Assembly: GCA_017457225.1 (NCBI GenBank)
Contig: JAFTHW010000010.1
Coordinates: forward strand, 1-64,000
DNA: 64,000 nt
Origin: Clostridia bacterium
GTDB taxonomy: Bacteria > Bacillota > Clostridia > Christensenellales > Borkfalkiaceae
Reading direction: 5' to 3'
Shown: piece by piece, positions 22,488 to 30,607 of the stretch
Position numbering within the stretch: position 1 is the first letter of the stretch
How the letters are laid out: every line of letters begins with the position of its first letter
Position numbers and translations under genes: made by a program
The notes under the pieces: generated by a model
What the model was told of the DNA's origin: nothing
Seen by the model: the letters and a program-made list of their open reading frames with translations, nothing else
The model's database searches: none

Positions 22488-24413
22488 TTATTGATTTTCG
22501 CCGCCTTTTTCCGTGAATTCGGCAACGTTCGTTTCTTTCTTTAAAAACTTTTTATGTTCTTCCATATGTTTTACGAATCTCCTTTTGAGCGCCTCCCCGT
22601 CGCGGAATTTTTTAAACTCCGCAGACAAGAGGAATCTCGTATGCTCCGCGATATGCAACGAATGATCGTCGTAGCTGTCGGGCAAAATTTCCGTCTGTCG
22701 CATTTCGAGATTCTCCTCTCCCGCCTTGGCGATATGGAGCGCGGAAATATCCCTTGCATTCTCGTAACTCCCAAACCCGAACGCCTCCAAAATACGGTTC
22801 TTATTCTCCGTGGAGAGTTGTCCGTTTTCATCACTCAAAAGCCCCGCCTTATACAATTCCAGTATCGTCGCGCGCTTCTCTTCGGGCGTCGCCGCCTCCT
22901 CCGATTCAAACTGTACGTCGTTTACGGACAGATCGATGGCGTTGAAATAATACACCTGCGTCTTTTTATTTTCCCCCGTAATCCGCATCAATCGCGCGTT
23001 TCCGGCAAACTGCCGATACAGCCGCAGGATTTGTTTCCCGATCTGCCGCATCGCGCGTTCGATACTCCCAATCGTCGGCGTCAATCTAGATTCGTCTTGC
23101 GAAAGCAGGAGCTGCAACCCCGTCGCGCTCGTGACTCTCCCGGGCGTGGAGTTCTGCACGAGATCACTCACGCCGCTCACCAGCGAAAACTCTTTTTCTA
23201 GCCACTCCTCTTCTTGTGCAAATTCCGCAGGAATCCCGCCGCAATCGAGCATTTCAGGCGCTTTTCCGCCTTGTCGATATACGAGTACTTTCCCTGGGGT
23301 CAATCCCTCCTCGCTCAGCTCGTCGGTATCCACCGAGCCGTCCTCTACGGTCAATACTCCCAACGAGAGTCTGTTCAAGAACTCGTGTTTACGATTTCTC
23401 ACGGCGTTATACGCCCTTTGAATGGGAATGAGTCTATCCACCACACTCCCGGCAAAAAATGCGCCGGGCATACGCAAGCAATCCTGTTTTACGAACGGAA
23501 ACTCGCGTTCTCCTTTTTCGCCGTTTTCGTAAGGAAGCGGACCTTCGTACAACAATTTTCCGCCCGCGACGATCTCCAATCTCCCGTCTTTGTTCTCCTC
23601 CGTCGGACGGGTATACCGTTCAATGAGAATTTCCGAACGGTGTAATACCGTTCCGTCCATTCCCATCTTTTCAAGAGGCAATTTCCCCGCCGACGGCTCG
23701 CTGTATCCCGCGAACGTAAATTCAGAAATTTCTTTCCCCTCGACTTCGACACCAAATCGCTCGTAAATAGAATCCACCGACACCGCTCGAGCGTGAATCA
23801 GGCTGTTGACTTCTTCCAACCCCTCTGCGTTCAATCGGTCAGGGAACACCTCAAACGGGGACACCGCGTCCACGCTCACTTCCCCCTCGTAAACAGGCGT
23901 TCCATTCTCGTCAACGCCTACCTGCCTGCCACCTTTTTCATTCCAAGCGATTTTATAAAACGCCGTACCGCACACCTCCGACCACATCGTTGCGTTGGAT
24001 ACCGTCCGCCCGAAATCAATCCTCTCCTGCGCGTAACTGAGTACGCCAGTCGCGAGCTTCGCAGCTTTGAGATCCCCGTCCTCGTCCGAGAACGCGCGCA
24101 CTTTTAAACTTGGCCTCATTTTTTCCAGCTTCGCCACACGGGAATCCACGGTCGGCGCGATATGGTTGAACACCCTGCGCGACTGCCAATAAAACCGACT
24201 GTCCTCCTCTACGACTCCACCGAGCGGTGATACGTCGCAGTATTGGTTTCCGCTGAAGAAATTCATATTCAACAGCCAGCCCGACTCCGTCGATCTACGC
24301 TCCTCTCTTCGGCGCTCGAAATCCGCCGTCACCTCCGCGGCAAGTTTCGCCGCCGCCCGTTCTTTCGCCGTCAACTCTTCGTTCACGGGAAATCCCTGTT
24401 CGTCTACAATCAT
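22488..24413 (-). CDS. Phage portal protein (P22-like)
   Basis: A 641-residue protein that would form the dodecameric DNA gateway at a capsid vertex. Seen: DWL-like early region, NMNFFSGNQYCDVSPLGG near residue 50, FGRTVSNATMWSEVCGTAFYKIAWNE near 140, DAVSPFEVFPDR near 180, AGSVVDRLIPIQRAYNAVRNRKHEF near 320 and SATGLQLLLSQDESRLTPTIGSIERAM near 430. These are hallmarks of large P22-like portals. Its ATG overlaps the upstream gene's TGA, with GGAGG just before. Confidence 0.85.
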   Translation of the reverse strand: MIVDEQGFPVNEELTAKERAAAKLAAEVTADFERRREERRSTESGWLLNMNFFSGNQYCDVSPLGGVVEEDSRFYWQSRRVFNHIAPTVDSRVAKLEKMRPSLKVRAFSDEDGDLKAAKLATGVLSYAQERIDFGRTVSNATMWSEVCGTAFYKIAWNEKGGRQVGVDENGTPVYEGEVSVDAVSPFEVFPDRLNAEGLEEVNSLIHARAVSVDSIYERFGVEVEGKEISEFTFAGYSEPSAGKLPLEKMGMDGTVLHRSEILIERYTRPTEENKDGRLEIVAGGKLLYEGPLPYENGEKGEREFPFVKQDCLRMPGAFFAGSVVDRLIPIQRAYNAVRNRKHEFLNRLSLGVLTVEDGSVDTDELSEEGLTPGKVLVYRQGGKAPEMLDCGGIPAEFAQEEEWLEKEFSLVSGVSDLVQNSTPGRVTSATGLQLLLSQDESRLTPTIGSIERAMRQIGKQILRLYRQFAGNARLMRITGENKKTQVYYFNAIDLSVNDVQFESEEAATPEEKRATILELYKAGLLSDENGQLSTENKNRILEAFGFGSYENARDISALHIAKAGEENLEMRQTEILPDSYDDHSLHIAEHTRFLLSAEFKKFRDGEALKRRFVKHMEEHKKFLKKETNVAEFTEKGGENQ

Positions 24414-24859
24414 TCCTGTTCCTCCGTCTTGATTTTTCTAACCACCCGTTTCCTCGGCTTCGCCCGCGGCTTTCTCTTCACCGCGCTCTCACCCTCCGAT
24501 CGGTTTTTCCGCTCCGTTCCCGAAGTCTTTTTCTCCGAGCACGAATCCGTTTTTGCTTTTTTGTTTTCGGTCGAATCGTCCTCTTGCCTTCGCAGTTCCG
24601 CCAGCAATCTCTGCCGTTCCGCCTCCAACTCCTCATCCGACATTCTCCCGTACTCTCCCTCTCCGCTCGCCAACAAAATCTGTACGGCTTTGAGATCGGG
24701 GGGAATGTCTTTTTTCGTCCGTTTGCGTTTGGTGAGTTTCAATGCGCCGTCCACTTCCGCGTATTCCTCCGTCACCTCCGCAACGCTGCACCCCAGCGCC
24801 ACTTTGAGCAAAGCGTCGCCGATTTTATCTCTCCTTCCCACATGATCCTCCTTTTTCAT
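24410..24859 (-). CDS. Small basic protein between terminase and portal
   Basis: About 149 residues. The N-terminal half (GRRDKIGDALLKVALGCSVAEV, then PPDLKAVQILLASGEG) looks like a small helical domain seen in phage packaging clusters of Clostridia, and the rest is a Lys/Arg/Glu-rich disordered tail (KRKPRAKPRKRVVRK). It may be a small terminase subunit or DNA-binding accessory; not established. The ATG at 24857-24859 has a weak ribosome site, GGCAGGTACGAG, identical over 15 bases (including ATG) to that of the TM1266-like gene. Confidence 0.6.
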   Translation of the reverse strand: MKKEDHVGRRDKIGDALLKVALGCSVAEVTEEYAEVDGALKLTKRKRTKKDIPPDLKAVQILLASGEGEYGRMSDEELEAERQRLLAELRRQEDDSTENKKAKTDSCSEKKTSGTERKNRSEGESAVKRKPRAKPRKRVVRKIKTEEQE

Positions 24860-24890
24860 CTCGTACCTGCCCCATCCTTTTCGGGTTACA

Positions 24891-26324
24891 TCAGCTTTCA
24901 AATTTCCTTCTCGTCATTCTCCGAAGCAAACGCTCTTTGTCTTTCTGTACGGCAGTCTTTTCGGGCAAAGTCGGCAACTTTTTCGGCCTAGACATCAAAT
25001 AATACCGCATCTCGTCCAAGCTATGATCGTTCACTTTTCTCGGCGTATCCCCGCTCCCCCAAAAATATCCTTTGAGTTCGGAAATCAAATGCGGACAAGT
25101 ATTAAAAATATAGAGATTGGGCAACCCATTTTCACGGTTCAAATAACTCTTGACCTTCGCGATCCCCGAAAACAAATCCTTTTCCACGTCGGGATTCACG
25201 AGAATATCCCGTTCGTAAAACAACTCCGCAACGCTTTTGACGCTGGAGAGCGTCCGTTGCTTCGCCGCGCTGTCAATGAGCGCGCGTACTCTCCCCCTCT
25301 CGTCCGTTTTCCAACCCAAGATCCCGCAAATCCGCTTGATCGCCTCCGCGTGATAATCGATGTCTTTCCCCGCCTCGTAATGCTCGTACACGACGTACAC
25401 GTTATCGTCGAAATCCACCGCGTACCAATGCGCGGATAACGGATTGTTGAGCCCTGGATCAATGGAAATATTGTCCTGCCAATCCTTAGGCACGGGAAAG
25501 GGCTCTATGACGTGTATCCTTTCGTCGAACTCGGGATACACCAACCCCTCCGCCGTTGCAAACCTTCCGAATCTTCTCGCCTGCAACGTCTGCTCGTCTA
25601 AAGAGCATTCCATCAAAGCAATCTCCGACTCCGCGAGATACGGATTGTCTTTCCACTCCATAAACTCGTACCAAACCTCGGGATCGTGATTCCGATTCAT
25701 ATAAATTTCGTTATAAACGAACGTCAACCCTTTCAAAGGAGTCATCGTCCCGAATAAATCCCCCTGCCTGTCCATCACGCGCATGCGGCATTCGGTATAA
25801 ATATCCTTGGGCGGCTCTTCGTCAAACCAAACGAAATCAAGGGAAGTCCCCTGAAACTTTTCCCGTCCCTGATCGCAGCTTTTAAACCCGATGACCGAGA
25901 TCCCTCCAAACACGTTCCGAACCCTTATCAAATCGATTACGCCGCTTTCGGGAGCGTCTTTTCGTCCGCTGAGCATCACGATCTCCTCGATCCAATCCCG
26001 CCGCAAATAATGCAACACCTTCTTTTGCGCCACGTCCCTTTGCACCTGCGCGGAGAGGGAAACCACCCAACCGCAAACGTCCTTTTTATTCTCACGGTAC
26101 GGATGAATCCCTCTCGCCAGATACACGCACTCTACCGCGCCGCACTCCGTCTTCCCCGAACGGTTTCCCCCGAACACCCATCGATTCCTCTTTTTGCATC
26201 GATGAAACGCGATTTGTTTTTCGTGTCGGACTTCCCCCGTATTGTACGCCGCCAGAAAATCCTCTTTTTTCCGTCTTTTTTGCTCCTCTTCGATTTTGCG
26301 GAGCTTTTCTACGATATCTCTCAT
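24891..26324 (-). CDS. terL: Terminase large subunit
   Basis: A 477-residue DNA-packaging motor. The ATPase half has Walker A GGNRSGKTE (residues 52-60) and Walker B FVWFDEEPP (164-172). The nuclease half has an RNase H-like acidic set including Asp289 in ISIDPGLNN and Asp351 in RALIDSAAKQ. All key residues are present, so the protein looks functional. AGGAG precedes the ATG. First gene of the module; an unrelated surface-protein gene lies divergent 112 bases away. Confidence 0.9.
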   Translation of the reverse strand: MRDIVEKLRKIEEEQKRRKKEDFLAAYNTGEVRHEKQIAFHRCKKRNRWVFGGNRSGKTECGAVECVYLARGIHPYRENKKDVCGWVVSLSAQVQRDVAQKKVLHYLRRDWIEEIVMLSGRKDAPESGVIDLIRVRNVFGGISVIGFKSCDQGREKFQGTSLDFVWFDEEPPKDIYTECRMRVMDRQGDLFGTMTPLKGLTFVYNEIYMNRNHDPEVWYEFMEWKDNPYLAESEIALMECSLDEQTLQARRFGRFATAEGLVYPEFDERIHVIEPFPVPKDWQDNISIDPGLNNPLSAHWYAVDFDDNVYVVYEHYEAGKDIDYHAEAIKRICGILGWKTDERGRVRALIDSAAKQRTLSSVKSVAELFYERDILVNPDVEKDLFSGIAKVKSYLNRENGLPNLYIFNTCPHLISELKGYFWGSGDTPRKVNDHSLDEMRYYLMSRPKKLPTLPEKTAVQKDKERLLRRMTRRKFES

Positions 26325-26435
26325 AATCTCCTATAATCGACCAAAATTCTCTCCCGTTTTTGCCTTATACTCTTATTCTGCGTGGGCGAATGAAACTCTG
26401 TATTTTATCACACGCCGCCCACCGCGGAAACATCT

Positions 26436-27191
26436 ATGAAAAAGTTCTTACGTCAATGGTTAATAGGCTTTCTTCTTGCGCTCTTCCTCGTATCGGGGAC
26501 GGGCATTTTCCGCATACCGCAAACCACCGCCGCCGCCGAAACTTCTTCCTCCGTCCTCTCCGCGCCCGCTTCCAGCGGCTACGCCTGTATCCTTTCGGAT
26601 GAAACCTATTTCTACACCTCCCCCGACGAGCGTCGAGGCGCGTTCTTACTCCCGAAAACGTATTACGTCCGAGTCCTCGAATACGGCGCGACCTTCTGCC
26701 GGGTAGAGTATCTCTACGACGATACAAACGTACGGAAATTGTCGGGCTATGCAAAAACCTCCGATCTAACGTTTGTGGAGTACGTCCCGCAAACCCCTTA
26801 CTTATATTATTTATTCGACGTCAACTATCGCATCGACGAGAGTTTCGTCAACGACTCGGCATTTCTGGACACGCTCACTGTCACCTGCGCCTACTACGGC
26901 GACTATAAAATCGGCTCGGAGACCTATTGTTACGTCCTGCGCGGCGACACGTTCGGCTACGTTCCCAAACCCGTTTCTCTGTATTTCCCCCTCAACCCCG
27001 AATACGACGAATACCTAGCGCGCATTGAGCAGGAAAACGCCTCCGCCGAGCAAGAGAAAAAAGATGAAGCCACGTCCGATTCTTCACCGGCGCAGATCGC
27101 GATCCTCGTCGCACTCTGTCTTCTCGTGCCCGTCCTTGCTGCGCTCATTTTAAAACCGCCCCGCCGTCCGCCCTACGAAGCGGAAGAATAA
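26436..27191 (+). CDS. Membrane-anchored extracellular protein with SH3-like domains
   Basis: A 251-residue protein: signal peptide (residues 1-35, ending TTAAAE), extracellular beta-rich region with two SH3b-like segments (ETYFYTSPDERRGAFLLPKTYYVRVLE and YGDYKIGSETYCYVLRGDTFGYVPK), a Glu/Ala linker, a membrane helix (QIAILVALCLLVPVLAALIL) and a short basic tail. The same layout is used by the larger protein at 28033-30414, so they probably belong together at the cell surface. It lies on the opposite strand between terminase and the regulator-like gene. Function unknown. Confidence 0.65.
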   Translation: MKKFLRQWLIGFLLALFLVSGTGIFRIPQTTAAAETSSSVLSAPASSGYACILSDETYFYTSPDERRGAFLLPKTYYVRVLEYGATFCRVEYLYDDTNVRKLSGYAKTSDLTFVEYVPQTPYLYYLFDVNYRIDESFVNDSAFLDTLTVTCAYYGDYKIGSETYCYVLRGDTFGYVPKPVSLYFPLNPEYDEYLARIEQENASAEQEKKDEATSDSSPAQIAILVALCLLVPVLAALILKPPRRPPYEAEE

Positions 27192-27210
27192 TACGGATAT
27201 AATTTATGTA

Positions 27211-27738
27211 CTAAAACCGCAACCACCGTCTCTCTCGAAGCGAGATTTTTCGATCCCGTCCATCGGATACAAAACGGTAAATTTCACGGAAAGGTTCGAG
27301 AATAGAAAATTCTTTCAAAAAAATTTCCTCGTTAACGCCCGCCGCTACAAACAATCCTTTCATTTTGGAAAGCAATTTGTTCTGTCGCCTGAAATACTTA
27401 CTCTCGCTCCATTCCCCATAGCGGTTCTTTTCCCCGCCTGCGGCGTGATCCATCGGTCTTTTGATTTTTCTCTCCAACCCGAAATACCGAATCTTCACGA
27501 GTGTTTTTTCCACTTGATCCAGCTTGTCCAACACACAATCTATCTTCTCTTTCAACCATTCCAAACGCCGTTTGCAAAGAATCTCCTCGGCAAGATACTC
27601 GGCAAGATTTTCAGCCGAACCCCCGCTCCTGTAAGACAACAAAGCCTTGTTCCGTATGTGTTCCTCGTAATCTTTCCCCACCGTCTTCAACAACGGATAC
27701 GCGTATAAAATCGTCTTTACGAACTCTTCCAATTTCAT
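27211..27738 (-). CDS. Helical protein, possible phage late-gene regulator (RinA/ArpU/DUF1492-like)
   Basis: A 175-residue, basic, all-helical protein. VEKTLVKIRYFGLERK near residue 77 followed by SESKYFRRQNKLLSKMKG near residue 110 resembles the sigma-region-4-like helix-turn-helix of phage regulators that switch on packaging genes. It reads in the same direction as the capsid module 0.9 kb downstream. GAGGTG precedes the ATG. A LexA-box-like site and a promoter lie upstream. Alternative: small terminase-like or unrelated host protein. Confidence 0.4.
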   Translation of the reverse strand: MKLEEFVKTILYAYPLLKTVGKDYEEHIRNKALLSYRSGGSAENLAEYLAEEILCKRRLEWLKEKIDCVLDKLDQVEKTLVKIRYFGLERKIKRPMDHAAGGEKNRYGEWSESKYFRRQNKLLSKMKGLFVAAGVNEEIFLKEFSILEPFREIYRFVSDGRDRKISLRERRWLRF

Positions 27739-27793
27739 TCACCTCGCTTTTTCGTCCTCTCATCACTCCTCGCCTCCCGTTCAACGCGCACCC

Positions 27794-27821
27794 ATTATGT
27801 CACGGATTCGCCATTTTGCAA
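27794..27821 (-). promoter_or_regulatory. Possible promoter of the helical regulator-like gene
   Basis: TTGCAA (27816-27821) and CATAAT (27794-27799) on the minus strand, 16 bases apart, about 55 bases before the start codon. Confidence 0.45.
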
Positions 27822-27852
27822 GAGTCGACTGTCACTTTTTGAGTTGTTTTCT

Positions 27853-27864
27853 GAACATTTGTTC
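27853..27864. promoter_or_regulatory. LexA (SOS) box-like palindrome
   Basis: GAACATTTGTTC fits the Gram-positive LexA core GAACNNNNGTTC, with G on the 3' side as in the longer consensus. It lies 32 bases upstream of the minus-strand promoter and overlaps the -35 region of a possible plus-strand promoter (TATAAA at 27879-27884). Confidence 0.45.
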
Positions 27865-27893
27865 GTGTTTTTAAGTAGTATAAAGGTTTAAAT

Positions 27894-27959
27894 ATGACAA
27901 CATTATGCCATTTTTTGCAAAATTATCAGTTTTTTTGGAAAAATTTTCAAACAGATTAA
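27894..27959 (+). CDS. Possible 21-residue SOS-linked microprotein
   Basis: ATG preceded by AAAGG at seven bases, reading 21 codons rich in Phe, Gln and Asn (starts MTTLCHF, ends NFQTD). A TATAAA box and the LexA-like palindrome lie just upstream and a terminator (27971-27994) just downstream, so the short stretch has all signals of a small transcription unit. Chance occurrence is quite possible. Confidence 0.25.
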   Translation: MTTLCHFLQNYQFFWKNFQTD

Positions 27960-27970
27960 AAAACGTAGAC

Positions 27971-27994
27971 GGGAAGAAAAACTTCCCTTTTTTT
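27971..27994 (+). terminator. Intrinsic terminator before the propeller-SH3 gene
   Basis: GGGAAG / CTTCCC stem with a five-A loop followed by seven T residues on the plus strand. No larger plus-strand gene ends here, implying a short transcript from upstream. Confidence 0.7.
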
Positions 27995-27995
27995 A

Positions 27996-28024
27996 TTGCT
28001 TTTTTGAAGAAATCGTGGTATAAT
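27996..28024 (+). promoter_or_regulatory. Promoter of the propeller-SH3 gene (near-leaderless)
   Basis: TTGCTT (27996-28001), 17 bases, TATAAT (28019-28024). The start codon at 28033 lies only eight bases after the -10 box, leaving almost no 5' leader. Confidence 0.7.
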
Positions 28025-28032
28025 AATTATGT

Positions 28033-30414
28033 ATGAGAAAAATGAGCCGCAAAATTTTAATATGGTGCGTACTCTCCGTACTGACGTTTGTCGGCGCGGG
28101 GATTTCGGTCGCGCAACAACAAGCGACTGCGGCGGCGGAAGCGGGAACGACGGAAACGAACGCGGAACTGCTTTTACCTACCTCGTACGAACAGTATTTG
28201 GAGTTGACCGATCCCTCGGATATTGCAGTTGCGCCCAATTACACGGCGATCGCGGACGGAAACCTTATTTATTTATACGATCGGAAAGCGAACGCATATT
28301 TTGAATATGTCCACGACGAGAATACGGAAGCGTCCTACAACGACGTAACCAAGCTCCAATTTGACGAGAGTGGGAATTTATATTTCCTCGACGCCTCGAC
28401 TTCCCTCTATTGCGTCGCGCCCGAATCGCTTAAGGAGGGAGAATCGGGATCGAGAACGAAACTTTCTTGCAGTACGTTCTCCATTTTCGGGGACACACTG
28501 TATTTTACGAACGTCACGACGACGACCAACATTTCCAAAGTTGCGGTAAACGCCCCCGACGTGCAAAACGCGGTTACGGTCAAGAGCAGGCTCTCTTCCA
28601 AACCCACCATCGCGTTTTGGGAAAACGAGCTGTATTATACCGACAACGGCAGAAATTTATGGAAGCTGAATCCCACCGTTGATAATCCCGAAACCACGGA
28701 CGTTTCGGTGGCGGGCTTCTCCTCGGAAATCGTTTCGATGACTTTGGCAAACGGACTGTTCGCCTACACCGACCTCACGGGAAGGTTCTCCGTGTATGCC
28801 CTTTCGGAGTTGTCCGAGCTGGGCAGCCGCGCCGTTCCCGTGTTCACCCAAGCAGGCAATTTCTCCGCGTTGACCGCGGACGGCGGATATTTATACGTTG
28901 TCGAAGAGGATCGAATTCGGCAGTATTGCGTGGACGAAATGGCGTTCACCGAGTACGAGATCTGCTCTACCTCTAACTCCACGCACCGTTTGGACGGAGG
29001 CTCGGATACGTGCCTTGCAGGCGATCTTCTCCTGCTTGCAGATTCGAACAATCAAAGAATTTCCGTTCTCGATTTAAAAACGAACGGATTTCTCGCCCCC
29101 ATTCCCACAACGGAACTCACGTTTTTGGCTTCGGACGGAAACACCGCGCTGGCGGCAAGCCCGACAAAAGTGACCTTGTATTCTCTGGAGTCCGAAACGT
29201 ACGGACAAGTCCTTCAAACGTTTGAAACATTTGAAGGGAACATCGTGGGCGTTGCAAACGTGGACGATCGGTACTATCTCGTCACCGATGTCAACGCATA
29301 CCATTGTCTTGAATTCACCCAAGAAGCGTGGAGACTTTCAGGAGTCAAAAAGACTTCCAGCCGTTACGCGAAACTCTTAGCCTCGGACGTATACGGCACG
29401 CTGTACGTCGTATGCAACGATAATAAAGTGTATACGTTTAGCGAATCCGCATTCCGTTCATTGACGGAAAAGGGCGAAGAGCGCGCGGACGTTTCCCACG
29501 CCACGCAAAAACTCCTCGTGGATTACGAGGGGAATCTGTACTCCCTCGCGGGCGGAAAACTTTATAAAAACGACTCCACCGAGCCGCTTGCGCTCGATCC
29601 CGTCCCCGTCCACACGGATAAAGGCGAATTGTATTCGTTCACGTTCGGGGTGGAGGACAACGCGACGTATCTTCTTTACGACGGTTCGTTCGTTGTCAAA
29701 ACGACGGCTTTACACCTGCCCACAGTCAAAAATATCCCCGTCCAAAACGCGGACGAGATTATTTTCAACGCCGAGAGCGTCAACGTCACGGTCGTTAAGA
29801 CCAAACCCTACTCCCTGTTCGTGGAATTCGACGTGGAGAGTTTACAGGGCGCGGAAACGTTCCCCTATCTCTCTTTCCAACGATACGCTGAGGAGCGGAC
29901 AGCACTCCGTTTGGGCGAGAGCGAAAAATACGATATCCTCGCCTATTTCGACAAAGCGCAAAACCGTTATTTTACCTATCTCGTTCTCAAAACCTCGTGC
30001 GAAGAACTTGGCGAGGACGAGTATAAAACGGACTACGGCGAGCAAACCCGAACGGGATATTTGACGAACAACGTAAACTTATATAAATTCCCCTACCTCA
30101 CCTCTCTTTTGAAAGTGGATACGTTAAAACGGGGAACGCAAATCACCCTGCTCGGCGAAATCAACGAGCTGGACTACCCGTACTATCTCGTGAAATACGT
30201 AGACGAAACGGGCGCAGAAAAAACAGGCTACGTCCCGCAAGCGTACGTTTCCGATCACGACGGAACGCCCCCGCAAACCGAAGTCCATACCTACGGCAAG
30301 GAAAACCGTTCGCTGGAAGTATGGCGGCTGTTCTATTTACTGCTCGGCACGTTGGCGATTTGCGTGCTGGTGGATTGCCTGATTTTAAGAAAACGCAAAG
30401 ACGATTCGGACTAA
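28033..30414 (+). CDS. Membrane-anchored extracellular beta-propeller protein with SH3-like domain
   Basis: A 793-residue protein: signal peptide (1-35), a long region of repeated beta blades (NLIYLYDRKANAYFEYVHD, GNLYFLDASTSLYCVAP, YLYVVEEDRIRQYCVD, GTLYVVCNDNKVYTFSE, GNLYSLAGGKLYKND), a beta-rich domain, an SH3b-like domain near residues 670-750 (GYLTNNVNLYKFPYLTSLLKV, KTGYVPQAYVSDHD), a membrane helix (LFYLLLGTLAICVLVDCLIL) and a basic tail. It resembles the smaller protein at 26436. Possibly a cell-wall sensor or scaffold; no catalytic motif was seen. An in-frame ATG three codons in is an alternative start. Confidence 0.7.
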   Translation: MRKMSRKILIWCVLSVLTFVGAGISVAQQQATAAAEAGTTETNAELLLPTSYEQYLELTDPSDIAVAPNYTAIADGNLIYLYDRKANAYFEYVHDENTEASYNDVTKLQFDESGNLYFLDASTSLYCVAPESLKEGESGSRTKLSCSTFSIFGDTLYFTNVTTTTNISKVAVNAPDVQNAVTVKSRLSSKPTIAFWENELYYTDNGRNLWKLNPTVDNPETTDVSVAGFSSEIVSMTLANGLFAYTDLTGRFSVYALSELSELGSRAVPVFTQAGNFSALTADGGYLYVVEEDRIRQYCVDEMAFTEYEICSTSNSTHRLDGGSDTCLAGDLLLLADSNNQRISVLDLKTNGFLAPIPTTELTFLASDGNTALAASPTKVTLYSLESETYGQVLQTFETFEGNIVGVANVDDRYYLVTDVNAYHCLEFTQEAWRLSGVKKTSSRYAKLLASDVYGTLYVVCNDNKVYTFSESAFRSLTEKGEERADVSHATQKLLVDYEGNLYSLAGGKLYKNDSTEPLALDPVPVHTDKGELYSFTFGVEDNATYLLYDGSFVVKTTALHLPTVKNIPVQNADEIIFNAESVNVTVVKTKPYSLFVEFDVESLQGAETFPYLSFQRYAEERTALRLGESEKYDILAYFDKAQNRYFTYLVLKTSCEELGEDEYKTDYGEQTRTGYLTNNVNLYKFPYLTSLLKVDTLKRGTQITLLGEINELDYPYYLVKYVDETGAEKTGYVPQAYVSDHDGTPPQTEVHTYGKENRSLEVWRLFYLLLGTLAICVLVDCLILRKRKDDSD

Positions 30415-30476
30415 TGGAAACGAATCTGAAAATAGGCGTTATGCCGAAAAAACAAAAAAACAAGGAGGAACGATCT

Positions 30477-30554
30477 ATGAGCGATTATCACAGTAGCATC
30501 AGCGCAGACCCGCTATGGAAAAGCGTGGGGATAGGTCGTTCTATGCCCTGCTAA
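30477..30554 (+). CDS. Leader peptide upstream of mgtE
   Basis: A 25-codon frame starting MSDYHSSIS and ending GRSMPC, with a near-perfect AAGGAGG ten bases before its ATG. It ends 53 bases before mgtE. Right after it, CTACCTTA (30572-30579) can pair with TAAGG (30591-30595) or GGTAG (30597-30601) and so cover the mgtE ribosome binding site. This suggests translation of the peptide controls mgtE. Length and composition match no leader I know. Confidence 0.5.
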   Translation: MSDYHSSISADPLWKSVGIGRSMPC

Positions 30555-30571
30555 ACCATACCGCATTTGCG

Positions 30572-30601
30572 CTACCTTACCAAGAACGCTTAAGGAGGTA
30601 G
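30572..30601 (+). promoter_or_regulatory. Shine-Dalgarno-sequestering hairpin of mgtE
   Basis: CTACC / GGTAG pairing (with alternative CCTTA / TAAGG) encloses the AAGGAGG of mgtE. Only a few bases separate it from the leader peptide stop, so a ribosome there could open it. Confidence 0.45.
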
Positions 30602-30607
30602 ACACGT

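Noticed and set aside
24840..24875. GGCAGGTACGAGATG shared by the start regions of the TM1266-like gene and the gene after terL as a special regulatory motif
   Set aside because: Only 15 bases and two copies; most simply an alternative ribosome binding site, too little to claim regulation.
17878..27738. Complete inducible prophage
   Set aside because: No integrase, repressor, replication, lysis or fibre genes and no att repeats were seen; only the head and packaging part is present.
30415..30607. M-box magnesium riboswitch upstream of mgtE
   Set aside because: The conserved M-box blocks (AGGTGAGGC, GGGTCAACAG, GCAGCTGGA) are not present; only short look-alikes such as TGCTAAA occur.
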